NCBI RefSeq assembly: GCF_019393635.1
Contig: NC_057866.1
Span: 120,775,897-120,839,896 of the forward strand
Direction of reading: 5' to 3'
Source of the DNA: Dromiciops gliroides
Lineage: Eukaryota > Chordata > Mammalia > Microbiotheria > Microbiotheriidae
Length of the DNA: 64,000 bases
Shown piece by piece: positions 12,400-24,759 of the stretch. Both the position numbers and the translations under genes were made by a program. The notes under the pieces were generated by a model. It ran no database searches. It had not been told where the DNA came from and saw only the letters and a list, made by a program, of their open reading frames with translations. Numbering within the stretch: position 1 is the first letter of the stretch; each line of letters opens with the position of its first letter.

Positions 12400-13040
12400 A
12401 TGTAGCTGTAGTACTCACTCTACTTTGCATCAGCTGCCCTTCCTGGTTTCAATTCCAAGAAACAAGTTGCTCCTACCAGGATAAACTCATTACTTCTAAA
12501 CTTCAGTGCTGCCAACTCAAACCTTCATTAACACCACTTCCCTCAGCATCTTTTCCTTCTCTCTATTTGGAGAACTGGAGAGTAGAGTGCCAAACTCTTC
12601 TCAATACCTTCATTTATAGAAAGCAGAAACTTATCTCTCAATTCAATCCACTTTGCATCAATTGCTCTTCCTGCTTTCAACTCCACAGAACAAGGTACAC
12701 TTTGTCCTCCCAATCACCACCAGCAGCCCCCCGCTTTCCTGCTTTCTTTAGTCTGTTGTCTCTCCCTTAAAATTATAAATTCCTTGGGGGCTGCTAGGTG
12801 GCACAGTGAATAAAGCACCAGACCTGGATTCAGGAGGACCTGAGTTCAAATCTGGCCTCAGACACTTGATACTTACTAGCTGTATGACCCTGAGCAAGTC
12901 ACTTAACCCTCATTGCCCTGCAAAAAAATTTTTCAAAAAGATTATAAGCTCCTTGAAGGCAGGGACTGTCTTTCTTTTTATTAATTATATCCCCAGAGCT
13001 TAGCAGAGTGGCTGGCACATGGTAGCTAAATAATAAATGT
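12400..13040 (+). mobile_element. L2-like 3' end with internal direct repeat
   Basis: The 3' end ('AAGCTCCTTGAAGGCAGGGA' ... CTGGCACATGGTAG ... AATAAATGTTTATTGG) is L2-type, split by the SINE at 12787. Upstream, a block of about 50 bp (CTTTGCATCARYTGCYCTTC) occurs twice, at about 12423 and 12649. Confidence 0.5.
12787..12940 (+). mobile_element. Marsupial SINE
   Basis: Imperfect TSD ATTATAARYTCCTTG (12772-12786 and 12941-12955). Inserted in an L2-like 3' end ('GCTCCTTGAAGGCAGGGACT' follows). Tail variant CATTGCCCTGC-A(n). Confidence 0.88.
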
Positions 13041-13059
13041 TTATTGGATTGGATATATG

Positions 13060-13760
13060 AAGATGTATGTACAGGAAGGCAATAAACATTTATTTAGTAT
13101 GCAGAGGCACTGTGCTAAGAGTTATTTAGAAATGTTACCTTATCTTAGTTAGAAGACTATAAAGTGAATTAAGGAAAATAATATTTATTAAGGAAAGACA
13201 GGTTGAGGTCAGATTGTGAAGAGTTCAAATACTGAAGCCAAGAGTTCATATTTGATCTGACAGGTTAATGTAATTCCCTGGAGTTCATGGTGAGTGAGGG
13301 AGTGGCATGGTAAGGCCTATGCTTTAGGAAAATAACTTTAGCTGCTGTGTGAAACATAGATTGAAGTTAGACTTGAGACAGGGAAGACAATAAGAAGGCT
13401 TTTCAAATAGTGTGGGCTAGGGGGCAGCTGGGTGGCACAATGGATAAAGAAAACCTGAGTTCAAATCAGGCCCCAGACACTTGACACCTACTAGCTGTGT
13501 GACCCTGGAAAAGTCACTTAACCCTCATTGCCCTGCAAAACCAGAAGAAAATTAGTGTGGGCTAAAGGTTAGGAGGACCTGAATTAGAGCAGTGGCTGTG
13601 CAGATAGAGATGAGGGGTATGAGACATGTATTATCAGGAGAAAAAGCAAGATGTAGTAGCTGCTTAGATATATGAAGTGAGGAGTTGATTTTCAACTCTG
13701 ACTCAGGTTTCAAAGCTAGGTGCCTGGAAGGATGTTGACACCCTCTTTGAAAGCTGGGAA
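13060..13760 (+). repeat. Ancient interspersed repeat (GTGCTAAG / GTGGCATGG type)
   Basis: CACTGTGCTAAGAGTTATTT, then GAGGGAGTGGCATGGTAAGG and AATAACTTTAGCTGCTGTGT. The same module order recurs at 43850-44270 (GGTAATAAGGATCCACTGCA, AGTCAAGGGACATGAGAATA). Family not named with confidence. Confidence 0.4.
13420..13552 (+). mobile_element. Marsupial SINE with internal deletion
   Basis: TSD TAGTGTGGGCTA (13408-13419 and 13553-13564). About 22 bp around the CACCGGCCCTGGATTCAGG segment are missing. Confidence 0.9.
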
Positions 13761-14469
13761 AAGATGTGGGTATGAGCCTAGAAGAGATTGTTCAAATAGG
13801 TCTTCCACATGAAAACTATATCACCCAGAGGAGAAGATGATCCCGTTCCTTAAACAACACGAGGACATTTCCCCCTATCCCTCAAGGATTAATAGCTTTT
13901 GTCTATGGACTATATGGAAAAGAAGTTATTTTTTTTGTCAGTCAGTCACTTGGGTATTTCTAGATGTCTAGTATCATGCAATAGTATATCCAGCAGCACA
14001 TTTTATGCCAAAGAGCTGGAAATAGAAAACTATTTTGGGGAATATAACGTCCATTTTTGAGACAAGATTAGTTCAGAGAATTTTTTCTAGCAACATAAGA
14101 GACTTTATTCTGCAAGAAAAATTATCCTCACTTCCCTGTAGGTCTCAGTCTCTGATCCTTCAGTCACTTTTGCAACTCTCAACTGAATCCTAGACAATTT
14201 TTCTGTGATCTCTCTAAAGTCATAGAAAGAATTAAGTCTAACACTCCAGTAAGTTCTGAGCAGGCTTGGCCACAGAATAAGAATTTCTTGAAGTTTTGAT
14301 TAATTGTGATAACATCCATTTTATACTTGAGTAAAATTAGGCTAAGGAAGATTTAAAGGTTGGTATTTAAATGATCAATAAGAATTTGAAAATATTGACT
14401 TAGCTTCATATATACTATGCTAAATCCTTTTGGACACAGCATGGTCTGCTACTCTTAGCAAAGCTTTCA

Positions 14470-14650
14470 TTTTTTCCCTTATTTTCCTTCCTTCCTTCAA
14501 TTCACCAACATTTACCACATGACTACTATTTACAAGGCATTGGGATACAAAGTCAAAAACACTTTCCTTGCCTTCAAAGAGCTTACAGTCTACTGGGAAG
14601 GGAGATACTAAATATGCACAAGTAAGTAAACATGAAGTATGGACAGAGTA
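14470..14650 (+). repeat. Ancient repeat block (GGGATACAAAG...AAGAGCTTACAG)
   Basis: Shared with 3290-3365/3526-3545, 57830-57890 and 60870-61010; probably the end of the same old family. Confidence 0.4.
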
Positions 14651-15292
14651 ATACAGGGTTGTTTCAGGAGGGAGAAATTGCAAATAAGAGAATGGGGCTA
14701 AAGGAGGATCAGCAAAGCCCAGAATGTCAGTTTTATGAATATGGCTATACATTACATGTTAAAGGAAATGAAGGACACAATTCCTGCCCTTAAGGAATTT
14801 ACATTCTATTTGGAATTGACAAGATGTAAAAGAACCAAGAAACTAGAACAAAGGTCCAAAACAAACATCAGACCATATGATATACAGTGTACATTAGTAA
14901 TTTTGGAGATCATTATTAAAGAAATTGGATTCAATGAATATTTATTAAATACCTGTGGTAGCCATGAGTTGAGAAATTAATAGGACATGGACTGGTCTGG
15001 CTTGAATCTAAGGACCATACTATAGTAATATTATCATAGACTCTAGAGCTAGAAGGTATCTGAGAGATAATTTAGTCCAACTCTCATTTTCCAAAAGAAG
15101 CAACTGAGGTCTGAAGAGACTAAGTAACTTTTTTAAAGTAACATTGATAAATAGTCCTTCAAATCTAATGGTGTTTCTATTATGCTACACTTGTTATTTC
15201 AGTGGCATAGGAAATTCCTGGTAAGAAAACTCCCTTTACTGATGCAGACAGGCACTGTCTCTTCAATTTATCATCTTTAAAAGGATTGGCTG

Positions 15293-15447
15293 GGGCATCT
15301 AGGTGGCACAGTGGATAAAGCACCGGCCCTGGATTCAAGAGTACCTGAGTTCAAATCCAGCCTCGGACACTTGACATTTACTAGCTGTGTGACCCTGGGC
15401 AAGTCACTTAACCCCCATTACCCCGCAAAAAAAAAAAAATTTTTTTA
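15293..15447 (+). mobile_element. Marsupial SINE
   Basis: GGGGCATCTAGGTGGCACAG head. TSD TTAAA(A)AGGATTGGCTGG on both sides. Confidence 0.92.
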
Positions 15448-15659
15448 AAAAGGATTGGCTGGGTGGTCAAATGATTTGCCCAGTGTCACAGGCAGGAGGT
15501 GTGAGAAATCAAGGCCCTAATAACACCTATACTGGTTATCCGTAACATAGTACTTCCCTCTCCTAACAATTAAAGCTGTTTTAAAGTAGAATGGGATAAC
15601 TTCAGAGGTAGGAAATTCCCTTTTATTGGTAGTCTTTAAGTGAAGGATGGATGACATTC

Positions 15660-15868
15660 TTTGTGGGGCATTTCTCATATATTTTCCAATATATTCACTA
15701 TTAGACCTTTATTGGAGATATTTGCTATGAATTTTCCCCTAATTAATTGCTTTTCTTCTAATTCTAGTTGTGTTGATATTCTTTAAGCATGATCCATTCA
15801 TGATGAAGCAATACTAGATCTTTGTAATCATGTCTTCTTTTTCAAAATGTTCACTAATAATCTTTTTA
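15660..15868 (-). mobile_element. L1 ORF2 fragment, antisense
   Basis: 'TTAGACCTTTATTGGAGATA' continuing TTTGCTATGAATTTTCCCC is a standard antisense L1 ORF2 block. It is interrupted by the SINE at 15869; continuation beyond it is uncertain. Confidence 0.6.
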
Positions 15869-16044
15869 GTTGTCGTTGTTTTGGTTTTGGGTTTTTTTTT
15901 TTTTGGTGAGGCAATTGGAGTTAAGTGACTTTCCCAGGGTCACCCAGCTAGTAAGTGTTAAGTGTCTGAGGCCAGATTTCAACTCAGGTCCTCCTGACTC
16001 CAGGGCCGGTGCTCTATCCACTGTGCCACCTATCTGCCCCCACC
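15869..16044 (-). mobile_element. Marsupial SINE, antisense
   Basis: TSD AATAATCTTTTTA (15856-15868 and 16045-16057). T-rich tail with G interruptions on the left. Confidence 0.92.
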
Positions 16045-16937
16045 AATAATCTTTTTAATGATCTTCTCAGTATGGAGGCTCTGGAATTATTGTCCCAACC
16101 CTCCACTGGCATTGGTAGACTGGAGCCCCAAGGCAAGGTTTCTACATCTCTCCTACAGAATTCTAGGAGTCGTCTGGAGGGATTGGGGGGTGCTTTACTA
16201 GCACCATAGTTTGTGAGTTTCCATTGGTGTGCCTTTCCTCCTGATTATCAGTTGATATCCATTAGTTGGCCAGAATTGACTTTTAGAAGGGAATATTTAC
16301 TAAGGAGGTATAAAAAGAACAGTTAAGACAAACCAACTCCCTTCCCCTCCAAGAAAAAAATGTATCCAACATATTTCCTACCAGCATACAATAGAGTTCA
16401 GGTGAAAGTGGACTCAAGTTTAAGGGGTACATATTGCAAAGTGAAACTTGTGGCTCCTGGTTCATGCCAGTACTTTTCTTCCCTTCATTGGTGTACTCAT
16501 GAAGTTCTTCTAAGCATGGTACAGCTTTTCTACTGGGTTCCTTGTAAAATATTGAATCTGCTTTTCTTTTGTGTATCTAGTTTATCCCTGGATACCAATT
16601 CTGTCACCAGTCCCTGCTCTTCCAGAAGCACATCTAGAACACGTATAAAAAACATCTAAATTCTCCAGTGCAACAAAGTTCACAAAGTTCTCTTAGTGTC
16701 AATGATGGAAGGAAGGAGACCAAGGCATTCTTTTCTCACCACCACCATCAACCCAATGAAATTCTTTTTTAATGACTTGACTGAAGGCTTTCCTAAACTC
16801 ATCTAGCAGATCCTCAATTCCAAACTAGCTTGGTGGTTTTATAAACTCCCCAGAAACCATGACCAAATTTCCTCAAGCTTCTTATACAATTTTATCCAAT
16901 GGCTTTCAAGGACTTCTAAATTGATCAGCAATTTTTT

Positions 16938-17085
16938 GGGGGGTGGGGCAATAAGGGTTAAGTGACTTTCCCAGGGTCACACAGATAGTGTCAAGTGTCT
17001 GAGGCTGGATTTGAACTCAGGTCCTCCTGAATCCAGGGCCGTTGCTTTATCCACTGCACCACCTAGCTGCCACCTAACTGCTCCC
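16938..17085 (-). mobile_element. Marsupial SINE, antisense
   Basis: TSD TGATCAGYAATTTTTT (16922-16937 and 17086-17101, one transition). Confidence 0.9.
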
Positions 17086-17101
17086 TGATCAGTAATTTTT
17101 T

Positions 17102-19506
17102 GCCCCTAGGCTAAAGTCTTTGAGTGATTGATTGACTGAGTCAATATAATTTCTAGATCTTGTTGACACTTACCTCATACCTCTGACTGAGTCAGTGAAT
17201 GTATTCTCACATGATATAGAGAACTAGAGTGGAGCACTTGATGCATTCAATCAATTTATACCTTTGTCCTAGAATTTGCCCAGGCATCAGAATCACTTTT
17301 TTCTGGGTTTGTATGAAAAGGTCACATTAATAACAAGGTCTGTCTTATTTTTCAAGGCTGCAAAAAAACAGGTGTATTACAACAGGGAGGAAAGCAAAGG
17401 TTAATCCCAAGGATTTCAGTCTTTAGAGATTGTGAATTTTCCAAATTAAACCAATTATAGAATTCCTCCTCCTCCACCACCCCAAAGGAAAAAAAAATAA
17501 AGTGAAAAGAAACATAGCTTGTCTGTTATAATTATATTTATGTAAGAGGGAATCTAATTTTTAAAGGCCACTTTAAATTTTTTCCCAGAAAAATGAAACA
17601 GCAAAATAGTGCATTTATAGAGACCATAAGTTCATGTCTTGATGGGCTTGAAACTTTTTATGCAATAGATTTTACAGAAAACATTATCTAATTATAGGTC
17701 ATGAAATAAAGTGGCTTCAAGGCACATTGTTTGAAACAATCTTTCCTAGGGAACAGCACAAATTCCTGAATAATATAAATTGAAAATGTTCATACTTAAT
17801 AAGCAATATCAGAGTACCACAATGTTCACTATTGAAGGCAATGTCTCCCATAGACCAACTGATCTCAGAGCAAGGAATGAATGAACGATGATGCTCTACC
17901 TCAGCAAGATATTTATAAAAGTACTAGTCAGCAGAGGAAATGAGTGCAAATATGGGTAATTCAGGGCAAGTTGGCAACAATAGCATAAAATAACTTGAAG
18001 TACATGTTCCTGCTGATACCATCATGGTGTAGTGGATGGAGTTCTGGGTTTGGAATCAGGTAGACCTAGACTGAAACCTTACTTCTGGTACTAAGTATGT
18101 GACAATGGATAAATAACTTACTCAGTCTCAGTTTCCTCATTTGTAAGATAGAGTCAATATTTGTAGAACTTGCCTAACAGGACTTTTACAAGACTCAAAT
18201 GAGATAATATAAAACACACATTAAAATTATATAAATACACAATTTAAAATTATATAAATTTTAGTTATTATTACTAATGGATTTTCATTTTTAGAGAAAG
18301 GTATGTTATTATCTTCTAGGAAATAAAAGCCTAGCTGATTAATATTATTTGTAAGTGAGGTGACTTTCTAAAGTTAATGTGGCAACATGCTCTCCAAAAA
18401 TGTATCAGTATGGTGCCTCACCATGATGCAGTGATGAGCCTGTGTCTTCCATGGCTAGCGCAAACTCTGGCAGGGTTTGCCATGCTAGAAAGGCTTCAAG
18501 TGTGATCTTTGCAACAGGCTATGTCTGGATTCTGAAAGCTAATCTGTTAAGCACAGAGATAGTTTTACAAGGAGGCAGGTTATTTATTTTTGGGAGATAG
18601 TCACCCTTGGCAGGAAGAAGAAAAATGCAATAAGTCCCTCATTCTTCTGTTCAGCAAAGTATTAGAATTACAGATTTTAAATAATATATAAATATTAATT
18701 TACCTTTTTGGTGGTTTAAATGTGAAATCATTGTCCAATGACCAATAAGTCTATATACTATTAGGAGAACTGAATCATGGAAATCTCGATATTCTTGCTA
18801 TAAATTAAACCAAAAGTTAAGGTGATATTAAAATTAAATGGAGAGATTACTCACAGGTTTTCCTTGGAGAGGCAAATAAAAGAATTAAGGAATTGACAAA
18901 GTTGGTTTTATCATGCATCCAAAGGCAACAACAAACCTTGTCATGTGGGATATTCAGTCATTTCATATTTTAGGGCTCATTTTAAATATTTACCAAAAAT
19001 GCCAATAAAAATCACTGAAGCTCATGTATATGGTGCAAAAGATGAGGTAGAGAAATACTAGGATAGACTTTACAGAGTAATTCAACATTTTCTTTGACAT
19101 TTGATAACTTCTTTGTAAATATGGACATAGGGAAAGAAAGTAAAAAAAAATCTTAGAGTCCAAAAGCTTTTAGACTACAAAGACATCTCATATCTATACA
19201 TCACAAATACTTTCTTTGCAAAACATATCAGGAAGGTAAAGAAATGATTTTATTGGACCCCTATTTTATTCCAATCAGTATTAATCAGTTCAGTGTGATT
19301 CCACTGAGGTAGTGATTATAATCAATTAGTGATATACTCATCTAGTAATATATATCTAGTCAGTCTAGTCAATTAATATTAGTATGAGAAAAACATTAAT
19401 GCATATTCCACATATATCATATAAAAAATAATATGGGGATAATTATATAAGATATTCATTCTTACAGCAAACCTCAAAGTTTAAAACTATGATAGTTTAA
19501 AACTAC
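17102..19506. other. Intergenic stretch without recognisable genes
   Basis: Unique-looking AT-rich sequence apart from the MIR-like SINE at 18010. 18455-18490 is an imperfect hairpin (TAGCGCAAAC ... GTTTGCCATGCTA). Confidence 0.6.
18010..18240 (+). mobile_element. MIR/Ther-like SINE, near full length
   Basis: CATGGTGTAGTGGATGGAGT head, CTCAGTTTCCTCATTTGTAA, then AAATGAGATAATATAAAACA. Confidence 0.65.
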
Positions 19507-20241
19507 TGTGAGGGCCAAAATTTGATATATGGAGTGTTATTTGGGTGACTCACCTTATGGGGTCCTGGAAATATGAGGGACCTTTTAGGTTCACCCTCCC
19601 CTCTGAAATGCCCTTTTTAGATATTTCTCCCAGGCCAATAAGAAAGGAGCCTTTAAGCTTTAATTCACAAAAGGATCAGATTTTATTAATTGAGAATTAA
19701 TTAAACAACAAAGGTGAAACTAATAAAAATCAAAGATAAGGAAACAGGAAAATAGAAATACAGATAAATACTCTTAACTCTAAACTTAAGCTATTCAAGC
19801 CTCAGACCATTTCCAATTAAGCTACTTCAAAGGAATTTAGGGTTTCCCGTAATTAATTCACCAACACCTGGACAGTCTACAGTTGCTTGTGCCACCAAGG
19901 AAAACAGCCACCCGAGACAGAGCAAACATGTGCCACCACCACAAGGGTAGAAGCCCGCATTCCAGAAGACTCCTAGCATTCCAGAAGACGCCTAGCATTC
20001 CAGAAGATACCTAGCGTTCCGGAAGATGCCTAGTGCCCCTGAAGAACCCTCTGCCTCCCTTCAGGGAATGTTCAATCTTTCCTCCCCCAAAAAGGGGAGG
20101 TCCTTTAAAAAACTGCCTATGGAGAGTTCTCCTTCTGAACTCAGTAGCATACAACCTCAGCGTGGGCCAGGTGTGGCCCCTCCCAAATGAGTCAGCTAAA
20201 AACTGCAATATTAATCTTTACCACAAATAATTTTTACCACA
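19507..20241. mobile_element. Solo LTR of an endogenous retrovirus
   Basis: 735 bp with retroviral ends TGTGAGGGCC...TTTTTACCACA (TG...CA). The 4-bp flank CTAC occurs on both sides (19503-19506 and 20242-20245), as expected for class I ERV integration. No gag/pol/env follows. Orientation is ambiguous: TTTAAA (20103) and a 4 x 19-bp array just upstream favour plus; AATAAA on the reverse strand near 19685 favours minus. Confidence 0.6.
19959..20034. repeat. 4 x 19-bp tandem array inside the LTR
   Basis: Four units of ATTCCAGAAGACTCCTAGC at 19959, 19978, 19997 and 20016. Each holds TTCCAGAA or TTCCGGAA, i.e. TTCnnGAA, an HSF-type dimeric half-element. The fourth unit also forms an ETS core (CCGGAAG). 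Confidence 0.9.
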
Positions 20242-20499
20242 CTACCATCAATTATTTACCAGTTATAAAGTTCACTTGTGTGTCCACAAGTTTGCTGACC
20301 AGGGTCCCTCTACCTTGTTTTGAAGCAATCGCTGTGGCCAAATCTAGCATGCATGGAATGCCTTGGCATAATATGGAAAGTCCCGCAACTTATTTTTTTA
20401 TCTCCAGTCTACCTTCTCTTGCCAAACATGAGGAGGAGCCTATCTTATGATCATGTACTTAGTCAGTGGACGTGACCCTTGTTTTACTCATCCTTCTAA

Positions 20500-20740
20500 T
20501 ACATTTTTGGCCTGCCCGAAGGGTCAAAATCAAGGTATACCAACCAATGAGATTTTGTATTTAACTTTTCATTTCTGTATGTCTGTGTATCAAGCCCTAT
20601 ATAAGTAAGGCCCTGGGGACATGGGGACATCTCAGATTGTGTGGAAGATCTGAGGTCTACCTCATTGGAGGGAGCCATGGACCCTTCAATAAAGTGCTAT
20701 TGACTTGGAGCGCTGCCTTAGTTTCTTTTTGGACCCCACA
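20500..20740 (+). mobile_element. LTR-like promoter/polyadenylation module
   Basis: CCAAT (20544-20548), TATA box CTATATAAG (20598-20606) and AATAAA (20688-20693), followed by GGACCCCACA. The 80-90 bp TATA-to-poly(A) spacing is that of a short retroviral R region. The 5' boundary is unresolved; it may start near TGTGTGTCC (20277). No matching TSD found. Confidence 0.5.
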
Positions 20741-20772
20741 AAGGACATAACATGAGTAGCACCAAATGATAG

Positions 20773-20821
<49 letters not shown>
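20773..20821. repeat. (CA)n microsatellite
   Basis: About 24 CA units just right of the LTR module. Confidence 0.97.
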
Positions 20822-20822
<1 letters not shown>

Positions 20823-20879
20823 TATTTTAATGGCCAGGAAACGGTTCATGACTGATGTGAATTGAAGAATTGCAGATAA

Positions 20880-21060
20880 AGAACTGGAGGAGACTTCAGA
20901 TATTATCTATTCCAATCCTATCATTTTACAGAGAAGTAAACAAAGCCCCAGGAAAGTTAGGAGACTTGGCATGGTTACATAAGTAAATGCATCAGAAGCA
21001 GAATTCTAACCCAAATCACCCACCTCTAGAACCACTAGGATCTTTCCACTGTACCACTCT
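20880..21060 (-). mobile_element. MIR-like SINE, antisense
   Basis: CCTATCATTTTACAGAGAAG ... GCAGAATTCTAACCCAAATC ... CTTTCCACTGTACCACTCTG. Confidence 0.55.
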
Positions 21061-21483
21061 GGTGAGCCCTTCCTCATTTATTAGTCTGTGAATAATCAGT
21101 CCACCGATTTATAAGAGTAAAGCTCAAAAGTTTAGTACAAAATTGGAAGAAAAATTAGAAAAATATATGAAATGCAATATGAAACCTACCTAAAGATGTT
21201 TTTGATGACAAAAAATGGAAAACTGATAAAGAAATAGATATCAACACATTATAACTATCTACAAATTATGTCACATAACTATCTATGCCAGTGACATAAC
21301 TAACATATAAGAAAATAAAAGGCAAGTGACTGAAGAATACATAGTCATCCCTTGTACCTCATGACTTTCCCCACAATGGTTTCAATATCTTGCACGTTGG
21401 CAAAATAAATTAAATGGAAATTTGGGAGGAGTTTCTTGATAGCAAGTGGAGGCCAGCAGACAACACTGAAAAAGTTTAGAAAT

Positions 21484-21489
21484 TGTGTG

Positions 21490-21520
<31 letters not shown>

Positions 21521-21548
21521 ATGTGTATATATATGCATATATATACCT
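21484..21548. repeat. (GTATAT)n microsatellite
   Basis: GTGTGTGTATATGTATATG units. Confidence 0.9.
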
Positions 21549-21830
21549 TATCTTTTAATATCATAAGGATACACAATTTCTTTATTAAAGTTAAAATAAG
21601 TAAAAAGTTAAAGTTGGCAAAAAGAACATGAAAGCCAGTAAATGACCCACAAAGGCTAGAAATGTAGAGATCTTAAAATGTTTAGTAACTCATAAATGCA
21701 TAAAATGTATGTACTGTTATATATATAGTATATGTATACGTATATACATATATATCCTGTATATAGTATGTATTTTACTGTTTAATAACAAATGAACACC
21801 TATACTTTTCTTCCTTAAAATTAAATTTGT

Positions 21831-21972
21831 TGGGGGCAGCTAGGTGGCGCAGTGGATAGAGCACCAGCCCTGGAGTCAGGAGTACCTGAGTTCAAATCCA
21901 GCCTCAGAAACTTGACACTAGCTGTGTGACCCTGGGCAAGTCACTTAACTCCAATTGCCTCACTAAAAAAAA
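21831..21972 (+). mobile_element. Marsupial SINE
   Basis: TSD AAAATTAAATTTGT (21817-21830 and 21973-21986). A short deletion removes ACTTA before CTAGCTGTG. Confidence 0.92.
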
Positions 21973-22585
21973 AAAATTAAATTTGTAGTAATAGAAGTAT
22001 GGTCCTATGCACTAGTGTGGAGATGCCAAGCATTTTTATGGCAATCTCTCAGGTGACATCTTGCAGTGATCTCACAGTGATCTTTGTACCCAAAGTCTCT
22101 TGTTGTTTAAACACCATAAACTCTTTTAAAAACATGGGTCCCTAGAGTAGTGTTCCTAGTGGTTCAGAAAGAGCTCCCCAAAAATAGAGAAAAGTGATAA
22201 ACTTGAAGGAAAAAGTAGAATTATTCATTATGCTTCATTCAGCAAAAGAGCTGTTGCCATTGGTCACCATTACAGATTTAATGAGTTGACCTTAAGACAT
22301 AGTAAGGAAAAAAGAGAAGGAAATCTGTAAATCAGTTGCTGTAGCTATACCAAGAATTGCAACGCATTTTCATAAACCATGAGATACATATCTCTCTCAT
22401 ATAGATTCTTTTGGGTGCAGGATTATTATAAAAAAGGCATTTCAGTAGACTCTGGAATAATAAGAGAAAAGGCTAAGTCCTTATATGATTTACTAAAGGA
22501 AAACAAAGGAAAGTGAAGGGTCCACCTCCAAAGATTTTCAGACCAGCAAAGGCTGGTTTGAATTTTTTTTCACTAATTCACTTTA

Positions 22586-23573
22586 TTTTTTTAGATTGTC
22601 AAACTGCATTGTAATTGGGCTTTTTTGTCATTTAATATGCATTTTTATTTAAAGTTTTGAACTCCAAATTCTATCCCTCCTCCCTTCCGCAAGGTGGTAA
22701 GTAATCAGATACAGATTATACATGTGCAACTATGCAAAACATTACCATGTTAGTCATTTTGTATAGGAAAACTTGAATAAAAGGAAAAAATGAAAGAAAT
22801 AAAGTGAAAAATAGCATGTTTCAGTCTGTGTTCAACCAATATCAGTTCTTTCTTTGGAGGTGGATGGTATGCTTTATCATTACTCCTTTGGGACTGATTG
22901 TCTTGGATCATTGTGTTGCTGAGAATAGTTAAATCATTCACAGTTCTTCATGGAACAATACCACTGTCACTGTGGACAACGTTCTCCTGAGTCTACTCAC
23001 TTCACTATACATCAGTTCATATAAGTTTTTCCAGGCCTTTCTGAAATCATCCTGCCTATCATTTCTTATACCACAATGATATCCCATCACAATCATATAC
23101 CGCATCTTGTTTAGCCATTCCCCAACTGATGGACATTCCTTTGATTTCCATTCTTAGCCATCACAAAAAGAGCTGCCATTTTTGTGCAAATAAGTCTTTT
23201 CCTCTTTTGGGAGATGTCTTTGGGATATAAACTTAGCAGTGGTATTATTGCTGGTCAAAAGGTATGAACAGTTTTATAGCCTTTGGGGTATAGTTCCAAA
23301 TTACTCTCCTGAATGGTTGGATCAATTCACAGTTCTATCAACTGTGTACTAGCATGCCAGTTTTCCTGCATCCACTCCAACATCTAACATTTTCCTTTTT
23401 TATTATATTTGCCACTAAGATAGTTGTGAGTTGTGTGAGATAACTCAAAGGTGTTTTGATTTGCATTTCTCTAATCAAAAGTGATTTAAAGTATTTTTTC
23501 ATATGACCATAGATAGCTTTGATTTCTTTCTCTGAAAACTGCCTGTTTATATACTTTGACCATCACTAATTCA
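22586..23573 (-). mobile_element. 5'-truncated L1, antisense, 15-bp TSD
   Basis: TSD CACTAATTCACTTTA (22571-22585 and 23574-23588, perfect). Contains the L1 3' UTR and ORF2 C-terminal sequence in reverse (CCATTCCCCAACTGATGGAC; GGTATTATTGCTGGTCAAAA; AACTGCCTGTTTATATACTT). Frames are broken. Confidence 0.92.
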
Positions 23574-24389
23574 CTTTAACAAGTGAATTTATATAACAAG
23601 TATTCATTATGTACTTACTAAACACAGGGCAGTATGAAAGATGCTTGGATTACAAGAAAAAAAAGATGAAAATTTCTGCTCTAAAGCATCATCCAGTTTC
23701 TTAGGGAATAGAATATAACATATTTACAAATCATTAAATGCAAAGTTTATCCCTTGGCCCAGAGAAACCTGAAGTTTCTGGGCTCACACAGACTAGCTCC
23801 AATGTTTCAGACCTAAGCCAAGAGGGTCATTTCCTCTTTTTGGTTCATTGCTTCCACCTGCAAAACCTCTCCATATATTTATGGTATAGTTTGTGTCTAG
23901 GTTTCCCCAATCAGGAATAGGCTCTTACTACTATATATTTGTTCAAGTTCCCAAATGCAAATTTGAGTATAAGAGAATCTTTATTTCATACATACACCCC
24001 AACGTAAAAGATGCAAAGGAGTCACAGGAGCCCCCCAAACAGATACAGAACTGCTTGATGAACTCAATTAGTCTATTATCTCCCTTTGGAAGGGATTGAA
24101 CAGGGAGTTACTAATAGAGCAACTCTTTGAAATCTGAGAAATCTTTCTTTTCCATGGAGACCTACACAGCCCAACCTCCTCCCTACCAAGTTAGAGAGGG
24201 CAGCATTTAGCAACTCTTTTCCCAAGTCCTCTTCTTCTACCCAATCCCCCATAACCACCATCTAATGTGCACTATTCAAATAACACACTAGGTTTTGTTT
24301 CAAAGTAGGCCATTAGTCTGGAACTACTAGGCAATTCTCTTCCTTATCCAAGGAACACAGTGAATTAGGAAATTCCTTCTCTGTATAGA

Positions 24390-24410
24390 TCAGAGGTCCT
24401 GAACTATGCC

Positions 24411-24454
<44 letters not shown>

Positions 24455-24625
24455 GGACCTTTTTGGCAATTTGATGAAACCTATGGACCCTTCTCAAAAT
24501 AATGTTTTTAAATCTATAAAATAAAATGAACAGGATTATAAAGGAAACCAATTATATTAAAATGTAGTATTGAAAATATTTTGTAACAGGTTCACAAACC
24601 TTAGGTTAAGAAGCTCCACAACTTT
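24390..24625. mobile_element. hAT-like non-autonomous DNA transposon remnant
   Basis: CAGAGGTCCTGAACTATGCC on the left and CCTTAGGTTAAGAAGCTCC on the right form a rough inverted end. The interior (GGACCCTTCTCAAAATAATG ... GGAAACCAATTATATTAAAA) resembles a mammalian 'ttcttaacctggggtcc' repeat. A (GT)20 tract interrupts it. Confidence 0.4.
24413..24453. repeat. (GT)20 microsatellite
   Basis: Uninterrupted GT inside the hAT-like remnant. Confidence 0.97.
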
Positions 24626-24759
24626 ATCAGGTCCAGTATTCTCTTCATCCCATAATAGTATCCGTTCTTTGAAGGCAAAAACTACCTCTCATCCTCTTCT
24701 CCCATACAGCAAAACTCTGAGTTCTTTTTTCACAGGCGCTATTTATCTTTCTTTGTTAA

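Noticed and set aside
20001..20250. CRISPR-like short spaced repeats at the 19-bp array
   Set aside because: Directly tandem without spacers, in a vertebrate LTR.
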